Virus record (IMG/VR): IMGVR_UViG_3300008267_000177
Span: 1-35,202 of that record
DNA from: a virus
DNA length: 35,202 nucleotides
Direction: 5' to 3' (one strand)
Below are positions 7,842 through 15,733 of the stretch, piece by piece. A model generated the notes under the pieces. The model was not told the DNA's origin and ran no database searches. It saw nothing but the letters and a program-made list of their open reading frames with translations. Position numbers and translations under genes: made by a program. Each line of letters starts with the position of its first letter. The stretch's first letter is position 1.

Positions 7842-7954
7842 TGGAACTTGCACTTTTAAATATGTATTTAGAAAGCGGATTAACACCTCAGCAATTTTAT
7901 GACTTAATAAAAGAAATAAACGAGCGACTATACTACGAAAACATAAATCAATGA
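7841..7954 (+). CDS. Very small protein, 37 aa
   Basis: ATG 7841 overlaps the previous stop (TGATG) and the frame ends with an ATGA overlap onto the next gene. The sequence MELALLNMYLESGLTPQQFY, then DLIKEINERL looks like a folded helical pair. The back-to-back coupling on both sides is the main support. Function unknown. Confidence 0.5.
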   Translation: MELALLNMYLESGLTPQQFYDLIKEINERLYYENINQ

Positions 7955-8175
7955 TACAACTACTCGCTACTACTTACATACTGGCTAAATACATTCCTAA
8001 GCCAAAACTATTAATGAGAAAACCTTTTACTTGTCCTTTGTGCTTAACTTATTGGAGCTTCTTAATTTACCAACTAATAAACTTTACAACTTATTTTGAT
8101 TTATTGACTATTCCTTTTACCTTTGCTTTATTGGCATCACTAATTGAACAGATAAACGATAGGTACTTATTATGA
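7951..8175 (+). CDS. Small membrane protein with CPLC motif
   Basis: The protein has 74 aa. A short hydrophobic N-terminus, then FTCPLCLTYWSFLIYQLINF (about residues 26-45) and a second hydrophobic stretch IPFTFALLASLI (about 54-65) predict two membrane segments. The CPLC...YW motif at the membrane edge could bind metal or form a disulfide. It might be a holin-like or envelope protein, but it lies outside the lysis block. ATGA overlaps on both sides place it in the small-gene operon. Confidence 0.5.
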   Translation: MIQLLATTYILAKYIPKPKLLMRKPFTCPLCLTYWSFLIYQLINFTTYFDLLTIPFTFALLASLIEQINDRYLL

Positions 8176-8366
8176 TTCCACAAAACATAGCAGAGCAGTT
8201 AATCAAATGGGAGCAGATGGGTAAAAACTACTCACCTACATTTAATTGGACAGAACTAAATGAGTTAGCTATAAAGAGTGGAAACAAACCTTTTAACTTA
8301 GGTTGTGGGGATTGCAGAAAACAATTACTTGAATACTTACTTGCAGTTATAAAAGATGGAAAATAA
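8172..8366 (+). CDS. Small hypothetical protein, 64 aa
   Basis: A helical protein with the C-terminal element NLGCGDCRKQLLEYLLAVIK, in which CxxC could bind a metal. It overlaps the membrane-protein gene by 4 bases and the next gene by 11. Proteins with this GCGDCR...LL pattern occur in other Bacteroidota phages, but I know no function. Confidence 0.5.
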   Translation: MIPQNIAEQLIKWEQMGKNYSPTFNWTELNELAIKSGNKPFNLGCGDCRKQLLEYLLAVIKDGK

Positions 8367-8538
8367 ATTAGCGATAACAATATTTTTAAAATATAATATA
8401 CCTACAAAACAAACTAAAGAATTAAAAGATAAATTTGTTAAAGCATATAATACAGAAAATGTAATTATATTAATAGGTATGGAAAAACAAACTATTTCAA
8501 TTACTAATTTGGAAACAAATGAAACTATTGTAATATAA
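8356..8538 (+). CDS. Small hypothetical protein, 60 aa
   Basis: A small mixed alpha/beta protein (AITIFLKYNIPT; ENVIILIG; TISITNLETNE). It overlaps the previous gene by 11 bases and shares one base with the next start. No recognised domain. Retained as real because of the gapless coding chain. Confidence 0.5.
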   Translation: MENKLAITIFLKYNIPTKQTKELKDKFVKAYNTENVIILIGMEKQTISITNLETNETIVI

Positions 8539-8741
8539 TGGAAACAGTAAATAACCCAAAACACTATGGTGGAGATACAACCTATGAAGCTATTAAAGTA
8601 ATAGAAGCATGGGAGTTAAACTTTCATTTGGGCAATGTAGTTAAGTATATTAGCAGAGCAGGTAAAAAAGACCTCACTAAGACAAAAGAAGACCTTTTAA
8701 AAGCTAAATGGTATTTAGATAGATATATTGGTACTTTATAA
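8538..8741 (+). CDS. DUF3310 family protein
   Basis: The protein has 67 aa, close to a full single DUF3310 domain. Family hallmarks are NNPKHYGG (residues 5-12), YEAIKVIEAWELNFHLGNVV, then KYISRAGKK and the closing LLKAKWYLDRYI. DUF3310 proteins occur widely in phages near nucleotide-metabolism and replication genes; their biochemical role is not settled. The last codons (GTL-stop) are written by the late motif GGTACTTTATAA, so a promoter-like element is embedded in the gene end. Confidence 0.85.
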   Translation: METVNNPKHYGGDTTYEAIKVIEAWELNFHLGNVVKYISRAGKKDLTKTKEDLLKAKWYLDRYIGTL

Positions 8742-8743
8742 AA
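8730..8743 (+). promoter_or_regulatory. GGTACTTT late motif before terminase small subunit
   Basis: GGTACTTTATAAAA begins 18 bases before ATG 8748. It is one of six copies placed immediately upstream of structural-region start codons. It is proposed to be a phage late promoter element. Confidence 0.5.
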
Positions 8744-8747
8744 TAAA

Positions 8748-9149
8748 ATGGCTGAAAAGAAAGAAAATAACTTACAAACTCGTACAGTCGAAGCTAAAAA
8801 GATATTATTAGCTGCATTAGAGAAACATTTAGGTATAATAACACCTGCATGTGCTGAAGCAGGAATAAGTAGAGATAGTCATTATCGTTGGTTAAAAGAA
8901 GATAAAGAATATAAAAAGGCAGTAAAAGAACTTGAGAATGTTGCTTTGGACTTTGCTGAATCTGCATTGCATCAACAAATTAAAAAAGGCAATCCGCTAA
9001 GTACAATGTTCTATTTAAAATGTAGAGCAAAGAAACGTGGATACATTGAACAGCACGAGGTAAAAGTAACAGGAAACATGAAATTCACAGCAGACTTTGG
9101 CGAAAGCAGTACTATACAATCCTCACAAGAATCAGAAGAAAATACATGA
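8748..9149 (+). CDS. terS: Terminase small subunit
   Basis: The protein has 133 aa. Residues 10-50 form a terminase-type HTH: LLAALEKHLGIITPACAEAG, then ISRDSHYRWLKEDKEYKKAV. The middle (ALDFAESALHQQIKKGNPLS, then TMFYLKCRAKKRGY) is the conserved oligomerisation/DNA-binding pattern of small terminases in Bacteroidota phages. The acidic/Ser-rich C-terminus overlaps the TerL start by 53 bases. It recognises phage DNA and regulates TerL during packaging. It follows the first late motif. Confidence 0.8.
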   Translation: MAEKKENNLQTRTVEAKKILLAALEKHLGIITPACAEAGISRDSHYRWLKEDKEYKKAVKELENVALDFAESALHQQIKKGNPLSTMFYLKCRAKKRGYIEQHEVKVTGNMKFTADFGESSTIQSSQESEENT

Positions 9150-10302
9150 TAGCATAAATAAAGAAAACCACAAATACTACGTTATAAACATAGGTAGGCA
9201 GTTTGGTAAAACTTTATTAGCTATTAATCAAATGTTATTTTGGGCTTTAAATAATAAAGGCATTAGAATAGCATGGGTAAGTCCTATTTATAAACAATCT
9301 AAAAAAGTATTTGACGATTGCTTTAAGGCATTTGCAAAGAGACCTGAAATTTACAGAAAGGTTAATCAATCGGAGTTAGTACTTGAATACATCACAGGTT
9401 CAACAATTCAATTCTTTAGTGCTGAGAGATACGATAACATGCGAGGTTTCACATTCGATTACTTGGTATGTGATGAGTTTGCATTTATGGATGAGAAAGC
9501 ATGGACTGAAGTATTAAGGGCCACAGTATTGGTAAAAGGCAAAAAGGTTTTATTAATAAGCACTCCAAAAGGTAAAAACCATTTTTATAAAATGTATCAA
9601 TTAGATGGGATAAACGAGCAGTACAAGTCATTTACAATGACATCGTATCACAATCCAATGATTAATCCAAAAGAGATTGACGATGCTAAACTTACTTTGC
9701 CTGACATGGTATTTAGGCAAGAATACTTAGCGGAGTTTGTTGATGGCACTGCAACACTATTCAACAATCGACAAATTGTCGACAGTAAAGCAAATGGTAG
9801 AGCATTTGCCGGTATTGACTTAGGCAGAGCAGACGATTACTCAGTGCTATCTATATTCAATGAAAAAGGCGAACAGTTCTACATTGAACGTTGGAGACAT
9901 ACTGACTGGCAAAGCATAGTTAAGAATATAGCGCAAGGATTAAGGACAAATTTTGTCCAAACTGCATTAGTTGAGGTTAACTCAATTGGTGATGTTATAT
10001 TTGAAATGCTGCAAAAAGAATGTGCAAGTTACTGTACTATTGAACCATTCGTTACTACAAATCAGAGCAAAAAGGAAATAGTTGAAAGTTTAATCGTGGC
10101 AAATCAAAACAAAGAGGTTAAATTCTTAAATGTGGATTGGTTAGATAAAGAACTTGAAATGTTTACCTATGAATACAACCCTAAAAGCAGAGTAATAAAG
10201 TATTCAGCACCTTCAGGATTCCATGACGATGGTGTTATGGCTACATGCTTATCTTTCCATGCTTACACTAAATACAAAACAGGCAGATACACACTATTAT
10301 AA
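9097..10302 (+). CDS. terL: Terminase large subunit
   Basis: The protein has 401 aa, a normal to slightly short TerL. The TTG start at 9097 is chosen because YNPHKNQKKIHDSI precedes the Walker A GRQFGKT (about residues 33-39) as in relatives. Walker B is DYLVCDEFAF (about 122-131), and motif III is LLISTPKGKNHF. The C-terminal RNase H-like nuclease has AGIDLGRADDYSVL (about 238-251), VEVNSIG and FHDDGVMA (about 374-381). It powers DNA translocation into the procapsid and cuts the genome. It overlaps TerS by 53 bases. Confidence 0.95.
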   Translation: MAKAVLYNPHKNQKKIHDSINKENHKYYVINIGRQFGKTLLAINQMLFWALNNKGIRIAWVSPIYKQSKKVFDDCFKAFAKRPEIYRKVNQSELVLEYITGSTIQFFSAERYDNMRGFTFDYLVCDEFAFMDEKAWTEVLRATVLVKGKKVLLISTPKGKNHFYKMYQLDGINEQYKSFTMTSYHNPMINPKEIDDAKLTLPDMVFRQEYLAEFVDGTATLFNNRQIVDSKANGRAFAGIDLGRADDYSVLSIFNEKGEQFYIERWRHTDWQSIVKNIAQGLRTNFVQTALVEVNSIGDVIFEMLQKECASYCTIEPFVTTNQSKKEIVESLIVANQNKEVKFLNVDWLDKELEMFTYEYNPKSRVIKYSAPSGFHDDGVMATCLSFHAYTKYKTGRYTLL

Positions 10303-10308
10303 AACAAA

Positions 10309-10320
10309 GGTACTTTTAAA
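10309..10320 (+). promoter_or_regulatory. GGTACTTT late motif before tail chaperone
   Basis: GGTACTTTTAAA lies 13 bases before ATG 10322, in the 19-base gap after terL. This copy is fully intergenic. Confidence 0.5.
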
Positions 10321-10321
10321 T

Positions 10322-10927
10322 ATGATGACAATTACAATACCAAATACATGGCATGAAATATCAATAGATAAGTTTCCATTGATATACGATATTGTTAAAG
10401 ATAAGGATATTGACCCTATCGATAGAGAAATTAGAGTGATTTCAATCATAGCTGATATTCCTGTGGCCGATGTTGAGAAAATAAGAATAGATCAACTAAA
10501 AGAACTTATCAAGTCAGTAAACTTTATTTTTCAAATGGAGTTTCCTAAGGCAGTTGAGATGTTTAAGCATAACGGGTATAGATGGATTGTAAACTATGAC
10601 ATTAGTAAACTTAGTGCAGGAGACTTTATCAGTTTAGCTAAGTTAACAGAAAGCGAAGAAAGTATAATTAGCAACTTGCCACAATTAGTAGCAATGTTTG
10701 TGAAGCCTTATAAAATAAGCTGGTTAAAGTACAAAGAAATTGAAATGGATTACATTCAAAGGGTTGAGCATATCAAAAGCATGAATGTTGGAATAGTTTA
10801 TCCTTTATGTGTTTTTTTTTGCAAAGTTATAGAGGGTTTGTATCCAAGTATAGAGGATTATTTGGTAAATCAAATGAAAGAAGCGAGGGAGTTGATACAG
10901 AGCGAACTGAACAACAAAAACACTTAG
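10322..10927 (+). CDS. Tail assembly chaperone, short form (G-like)
   Basis: The protein has 201 aa from ATG 10322. The open frame extends further upstream into terL, but this ATG follows the late motif and begins MMTITIPNTWHEISIDKFPL, which resembles the start of tail chaperones in Bacteroidota phages. Other matching features are YRWIVNYDISKLSAGDFISL and an LPQLVAMFVKPYK stretch. The frame contains a run of nine T (10812-10820) at about codons 164-166; a -1 slip there gives the long form. The two products would coat the tape measure during tail assembly, as lambda gpG and gpGT do. Confidence 0.7.
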   Translation: MMTITIPNTWHEISIDKFPLIYDIVKDKDIDPIDREIRVISIIADIPVADVEKIRIDQLKELIKSVNFIFQMEFPKAVEMFKHNGYRWIVNYDISKLSAGDFISLAKLTESEESIISNLPQLVAMFVKPYKISWLKYKEIEMDYIQRVEHIKSMNVGIVYPLCVFFCKVIEGLYPSIEDYLVNQMKEARELIQSELNNKNT

Positions 10928-11073
10928 ATTATTGGAGTTGGTATGTTACACTTGACAATTTAAGCGGTAAGGATAGAACAAAGTGGGATTTCTTTTTAAA
11001 CATGAATGTGGTATCGTTTTTAAACTATTTAAGTTACATTAAAGACAGAAACAAATGGCAACAGGGGTATTAA
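10322..11073 (+). CDS. Tail assembly chaperone, frameshifted long form (GT-like)
   Basis: A -1 slip on T TTT TTT (10813-10819) joins the first 166 codons of the short form to the -1 frame, which stays open to the stop at 11071-11073. The fused product would have about 250 aa. The extension carries a Trp-rich domain, HLDYWSWYVTLDNLSGKDRT, then KWDFFLNMNVVSFLNYLSYI. This has no good start codon of its own, because the only ATG (10807) lies on the slippery run. Both frames over 10820-10927 are open and look protein-like, which argues against a simple sequencing error. An indel in the homopolymer remains the alternative. Confidence 0.6.
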
Positions 11074-11561
11074 AAGATGAAATATCAAAAGTATTAGATG
11101 AATATATAAATAAAATTGAAGAAGGCGGTACTGTTGATCAATCCGTTTTAAAATTCATTAAACGAGTTAAAGATAACATTGTTAAGTTTGGATTTGATGC
11201 AAGTGGAAATTTAATGCAATCCATTACACCACTACCAACTTCAGTTAATGGCAACATAGTTAAGATTACGATTGAAATTGAAGATTATTGGAAAGACCTC
11301 GAAGAAGGTACTAAGCCAAAAGGATATTCAAAAGAAAAGAGAAAAAAGTTACAACCAAGAATATTAGATTGGATTAATAATAAACCAGCGCTACAAAAAA
11401 TAGCAAACACTCAAGAAGAAAGAAGGTCATTGAGTTATGCAATAGCTACTAACATATTAAAGAACGGAACTATAAAACGTTTTGGGTATAAAGGAAAGAA
11501 ATTCCTAACAATAGAGATTCCACAATTAGAAAAAGACATAGCAAAAGATTATCAACCATAA
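11055..11561 (+). CDS. HK97 gp10-like tail completion/neck protein
   Basis: The protein has 168 aa. IEIEDYWKDLEEGTKPKGYS (about residues 73-92) with the following basic segment and ISYAIATNIL-type helix, then GTIKRFGYKGKKFLT, follows the pattern of HK97 gp10-like proteins that finish the tail or join head and tail. It is mostly helical at the N-terminus and basic. It overlaps the long chaperone form by 19 bases, and its stop shares a base with the next start. Confidence 0.55.
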   Translation: MATGVLKDEISKVLDEYINKIEEGGTVDQSVLKFIKRVKDNIVKFGFDASGNLMQSITPLPTSVNGNIVKITIEIEDYWKDLEEGTKPKGYSKEKRKKLQPRILDWINNKPALQKIANTQEERRSLSYAIATNILKNGTIKRFGYKGKKFLTIEIPQLEKDIAKDYQP

Positions 11562-12778
11562 TGGCACTAACACTATACAACACACCTAACAGCTACGCAC
11601 CAGCGTATAATCAAATGATATTTACTTTGAGTTCTACTAATGTAGCTCAATCTAATTTCAGATACATAGCAGATATTTATGTAAATGGTTCAAGTGATTA
11701 CACACGTTTAGAAGTGGGAAAGAATCCAAATAATGGATACGGGACATTTGATGTAAGCGGAATAATACAAAACTTTCTTACAAGTGATGCTGAAGATAAC
11801 ACAACTACATTTAAACAATGTGGAAACTCGATAGCATCTTATATCGTTCAATTTGGTGAGCAATACGGGGCAAGTAGTGGAATTACTAACTACACAAACC
11901 TAACTTCAAGTAGCGGTTATGCTTTTAATGGAGTGTTTGAACCGAATAACTTTTTAACTTTTGCTACAAACACCTATGTACTTCAAAATACATCAAGTCA
12001 ATTCTTAACTGATCAACCTACATTTAAAACTATTACCGGTGAAAAAATGGCTTTTGGATTTATGACAGATTCAGTTAATGAAGGTTATAACTTAGAGATA
12101 GTAACTTATTATGATGAAGGTACTGTGTTTAATACAGTTAGGGTGCAGAATCCTTACGCTGCATTAAGCAATAGAGCTGATAGGTCTATTAATGTTAGAG
12201 TGGATTATGATTGGATTAATAGCTTAACAAATCCTGATTTATCATTTGGTAGCTTACCAATATTCGTTACTAATTGGGAATATTATGAAGTTAAGATAAA
12301 GAATAGTGCAGGAACAGTAGTAAGTGAGACAATAAGAATATATCCTGGTGAAATTTGCAGTAAGTACGAGCCTATTCGATTTAAGTTCATGAATAACTAT
12401 GGTAAGTACGATTATTACACTTTCACCGGTGCAAAGACAAAAAGCACTAACATAAAGAGAAATACTTACAAAAGCAATCCAAATCAATGGAGTGGAACAA
12501 ACTACAACTACTCACGTACAAGCAGAGGTTTAAGCCAATATGAAACTATATTAGACGATACGATTACTATCAATAGTGATTGGATTACTCAATTAGAATC
12601 TATATGGTTAGAGCAACTTGTAACAAGTCCTGATGTTTATATTTATGAAGGGGCTAACTTAGTTTCAGTTAATATCACGAATGCAAACTACGAGACTAAA
12701 TACGAAGCAAGTCAGCAACTATTTAACTTAGTTATTTCATTTACCTATTCACAAAACAGAAAAAGACAACGCAGATGA
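11561..12778 (+). CDS. Tail structural protein (distal-tail/baseplate type)
   Basis: The protein has 405 aa and is rich in Ser, Thr, Asn and Tyr with beta-strand character. The start LYNTPNSYAPAYNQMIFTLS and the pattern YIADIYVNG...GYGTFDVSGIIQNFL recall N-terminal beta domains of tail-tip proteins in Bacteroidota phages. It has no signal peptide. It sits between the chaperone/neck genes and the 980-aa tail protein and overlaps the latter by 4 bases. It is likely part of the tail tip, but the family is not certain. Confidence 0.5.
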   Translation: MALTLYNTPNSYAPAYNQMIFTLSSTNVAQSNFRYIADIYVNGSSDYTRLEVGKNPNNGYGTFDVSGIIQNFLTSDAEDNTTTFKQCGNSIASYIVQFGEQYGASSGITNYTNLTSSSGYAFNGVFEPNNFLTFATNTYVLQNTSSQFLTDQPTFKTITGEKMAFGFMTDSVNEGYNLEIVTYYDEGTVFNTVRVQNPYAALSNRADRSINVRVDYDWINSLTNPDLSFGSLPIFVTNWEYYEVKIKNSAGTVVSETIRIYPGEICSKYEPIRFKFMNNYGKYDYYTFTGAKTKSTNIKRNTYKSNPNQWSGTNYNYSRTSRGLSQYETILDDTITINSDWITQLESIWLEQLVTSPDVYIYEGANLVSVNITNANYETKYEASQQLFNLVISFTYSQNRKRQRR

Positions 12779-15717
12779 TTTTAACTAAAATTTATATCAA
12801 TAACGAGCAAATAGACTTAACGGATGAAGTTTCAATCCCTCTTAACTTTAATATTGCAGATATACGTGAGCCTGAGAAACGTGATACAACATGGAGCAAA
12901 ACGGTTGTATTACCTGGCACTACTTTTAACAATGAATTGTTTTCAAATATATGGAATGTTAATGCAGTCATTAATAGTACAGGCACTACTAACTTTACTC
13001 CAAATTTTAACCCGAACTTAAAAGCTATTGCAGAAATAACTTATAACGAAGCAACACAGTTTAAAGGCATTTGTCAATTGCTAAATGTTAATGTTACTGA
13101 TAAATATGAGATACAATATGAGGTGGCTTTCTTTGGTGAGCTTCAAAACGTATATCAATTCTTTAATAATAAGTATTTACGTGATTTAGATTTTAGTGAG
13201 TATAATCACAAATATACTTTGCACAATCAGCAACTAAGTTGGAATAACACAAACGGGTATGTTTACCCTATGATTGATTATGGATTTCAAATAAACAGTA
13301 GGTTTAATGTTACTAACATGTTTCCTGCATTATTTGTAAAAACTATAATTGATAAAATGTTTAGTCAAGCAGGATTCACATATCAATCAACTTTCTTCAA
13401 TAGTGAGATATTTAAAAAATTAGTTATACCTTATTCAGGTGGTTCAGCTTTAAAACTTACTAATCAACAAGTAACTGAAAGGACAGGTAGAGCAAGTAAA
13501 ACATCTACTCAAACTATTAAACAGGATAATCAAAACCCTATTTTAGGTGATGGATCACGTGAATTTGCAACAAGGTTAATTTATCAAGACAAAACAACAG
13601 TACCTAATAATGATGCAGGAAATAACTTTAGTGATCAGGATGGTGGAAGTAATTACCAAACATTTACAATTGAGAAAGCAGGAACATACACGATAAGTGC
13701 ATTTTTTAGAGCTAATGTAAAACATTATCCAACAGCGGCAACAGTTAGCTTTAGCACAGATAATAATATAGTAGGAGATGTTTTAATAGTTAAAAATCCA
13801 CCGAATAAAGGAGCGCAAGAAGTTGTAATAGCAAATAGAAGAATAAGTTTACAACCATACGCTACAATAAATCCATTAAGTGATTCTTTTAATATCCTAA
13901 ATCAAGTTGCAACATCTTTAACTATATCAAGTGGCACAACTTCATTAACAGGTGAGGGAACGTTATCAATTAACGCTTATTTAGAAAAAGATGATACAAT
14001 ACAAGTTAAAATAAGAAAAACAGCAGGAACTCAATTTAATCCACCTTCATTGTACAGAGTTGGAACAGTAAGAGAGACAGTAGGCACAAATAGTTATGCA
14101 GAATTAAATATATTACAGGATAGTTATTTTTCTGTTGCATTAGCAGATACAAGCATTCAAGAAGATGATGATGTTGAAGTAAATGCAGTATTGCCTGATA
14201 AAATAAAACAAAGTGAGTTTTTTAATTCAATTGTAAAAGCCTTTAATCTATTTGTAGAAGTAGATAAGGGAAATGCAAATAAACTAATTATAGAGCCAAG
14301 ACCTACGTTTTATAGCAGCGGAACTACTCAAGACTTTACTGATAAATTAGATTACTCAAAAGAAACTAAAATAATACCATTAGGCGAATTAAATAATAAA
14401 TCTTATGTGTTTAGTTATAAAGAAGATACTGATTACTTTAACAGTAACTACAAAACAACTTACAATGAAATATACGGGCAAAAGAAATACGATATATTAA
14501 ACGATTTCTTAAAAGGTGAGGTTAGAACTGAACTTATATTTAGTCCTACTCCATTAGTTGATACAATTGGACATGATAGAGTAATATCTAAAATTTACAC
14601 ATTAGATTCAAACGGAACTATAAAGCCAACACAATCAAACATTCGTTTATTATATTGGGGAGGACTTAAAACAACTAATGTTCAATGGCAGCACATAGCA
14701 ACAAGCGGCACAACTTTTAGAAGTGATTATCCTTACGCTGGTCATTTAGACGATATTAATAATCCAACTTTTGATTTAAACTTTGGAACTCCCTATCAGG
14801 TTTATTACACACCAATAAAATATACAGGAAACAATCTTTACAATAAATATTGGAGGGATTACATTGAACAAATAGCAGATAAAGATTCTAAAATATTTAC
14901 AGGCTATTTTTTATTAAATGAATTTGACATTCAAAACTTAGATTTTAGAGATACTTACTTTTTTGAAAATGACTATTGGAGACTTAATAAAATTATTGAC
15001 TACGATAGGATAAACAATCAACCTACAAAATGTGAGTTCATTAAATTAAAGACTTTGCCTGATTACGTTGATGACATTGGAGTTGATATAAATGGAGGTG
15101 TTAAAGATTTAGATACAGAAACACCAGCACCTACAGCAAGGTTAGGAACTACTTTTAACAATAATCAAATAGCAGATGGAGCTATTGTAAGTGGCAGAAA
15201 TAACATAGTAAGTAGTGGAGATGGAGTTATTGTTAGCGGTGAATCAAATGTAATTGGAGTTGGAAGTAAAAACGTTTCAATATTAGCGAGTACAGGTGTA
15301 ACAATATTGGGCGGTGTTTCAAATGTTTCAGTAACCAATAGCAGCGGAATAACAGTAACAGAATCAAACGTTACTTACAATAACGGGATTAAGACATTAA
15401 ACAATGTATCTTATAAACATTACATAGCTTTATTATCACAAACAGGTTTAAGTGATCCAATTGTGGATGTTTTAGAAAACACTTTAACAAGTGGCATTAC
15501 ATGGTTAAGAACAAACACCGGTGAATATGAAGGCACATTAATTGGTGAATTTACATTTAAAAAGACTACTATAAATTGTAGTAATTCACAACCTGGTGAA
15601 ATAAGAACAAACAGACAGGATAGTGATAAAGTAAATGTTTATACTTACGATTCAACAGGAACTGCAGCAGATGGGCAATTACTTTATTCAACAATAGAAA
15701 TACGAGTTTACTCATAA
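12775..15717 (+). CDS. Large tail-tip/baseplate hub protein with beta-helix-like end
   Basis: At 980 aa this is the largest gene. The N-terminus (DIREPEKRDTTWSKTVVLPG, then TTFNNELF) is the recurring start of baseplate hub or tail-tip proteins in Bacteroidota phages. The middle is long and beta-rich (about residues 100-770). Residues about 790-870 form short Gly/Asn/Ser/Val repeats (IVSGRNNIVSSGDGVIVSG, then ESNVIGVGSKNVS), as in parallel beta-helix or YadA-head-like folds, before a C-terminal cap. It probably carries host-contact or hub functions. It is followed by a late motif and the tape measure gene. Confidence 0.6.
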   Translation: MILTKIYINNEQIDLTDEVSIPLNFNIADIREPEKRDTTWSKTVVLPGTTFNNELFSNIWNVNAVINSTGTTNFTPNFNPNLKAIAEITYNEATQFKGICQLLNVNVTDKYEIQYEVAFFGELQNVYQFFNNKYLRDLDFSEYNHKYTLHNQQLSWNNTNGYVYPMIDYGFQINSRFNVTNMFPALFVKTIIDKMFSQAGFTYQSTFFNSEIFKKLVIPYSGGSALKLTNQQVTERTGRASKTSTQTIKQDNQNPILGDGSREFATRLIYQDKTTVPNNDAGNNFSDQDGGSNYQTFTIEKAGTYTISAFFRANVKHYPTAATVSFSTDNNIVGDVLIVKNPPNKGAQEVVIANRRISLQPYATINPLSDSFNILNQVATSLTISSGTTSLTGEGTLSINAYLEKDDTIQVKIRKTAGTQFNPPSLYRVGTVRETVGTNSYAELNILQDSYFSVALADTSIQEDDDVEVNAVLPDKIKQSEFFNSIVKAFNLFVEVDKGNANKLIIEPRPTFYSSGTTQDFTDKLDYSKETKIIPLGELNNKSYVFSYKEDTDYFNSNYKTTYNEIYGQKKYDILNDFLKGEVRTELIFSPTPLVDTIGHDRVISKIYTLDSNGTIKPTQSNIRLLYWGGLKTTNVQWQHIATSGTTFRSDYPYAGHLDDINNPTFDLNFGTPYQVYYTPIKYTGNNLYNKYWRDYIEQIADKDSKIFTGYFLLNEFDIQNLDFRDTYFFENDYWRLNKIIDYDRINNQPTKCEFIKLKTLPDYVDDIGVDINGGVKDLDTETPAPTARLGTTFNNNQIADGAIVSGRNNIVSSGDGVIVSGESNVIGVGSKNVSILASTGVTILGGVSNVSVTNSSGITVTESNVTYNNGIKTLNNVSYKHYIALLSQTGLSDPIVDVLENTLTSGITWLRTNTGEYEGTLIGEFTFKKTTINCSNSQPGEIRTNRQDSDKVNVYTYDSTGTAADGQLLYSTIEIRVYS

Positions 15718-15719
15718 TT

Positions 15720-15730
15720 GGTACTTAAAA
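15720..15730 (+). promoter_or_regulatory. GGTACTT late motif before tape measure
   Basis: GGTACTTAAAA lies 14 bases before ATG 15734. It is the most divergent of the six copies, with one T fewer in the run. Confidence 0.45.
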
Positions 15731-15733
15731 GAT

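Noticed and set aside
10223-10321. Upstream extension of the tail chaperone to ATG 10223
   Set aside because: This part lies inside terL in another frame; ATG 10322 follows the late motif and starts a family-like N-terminus.
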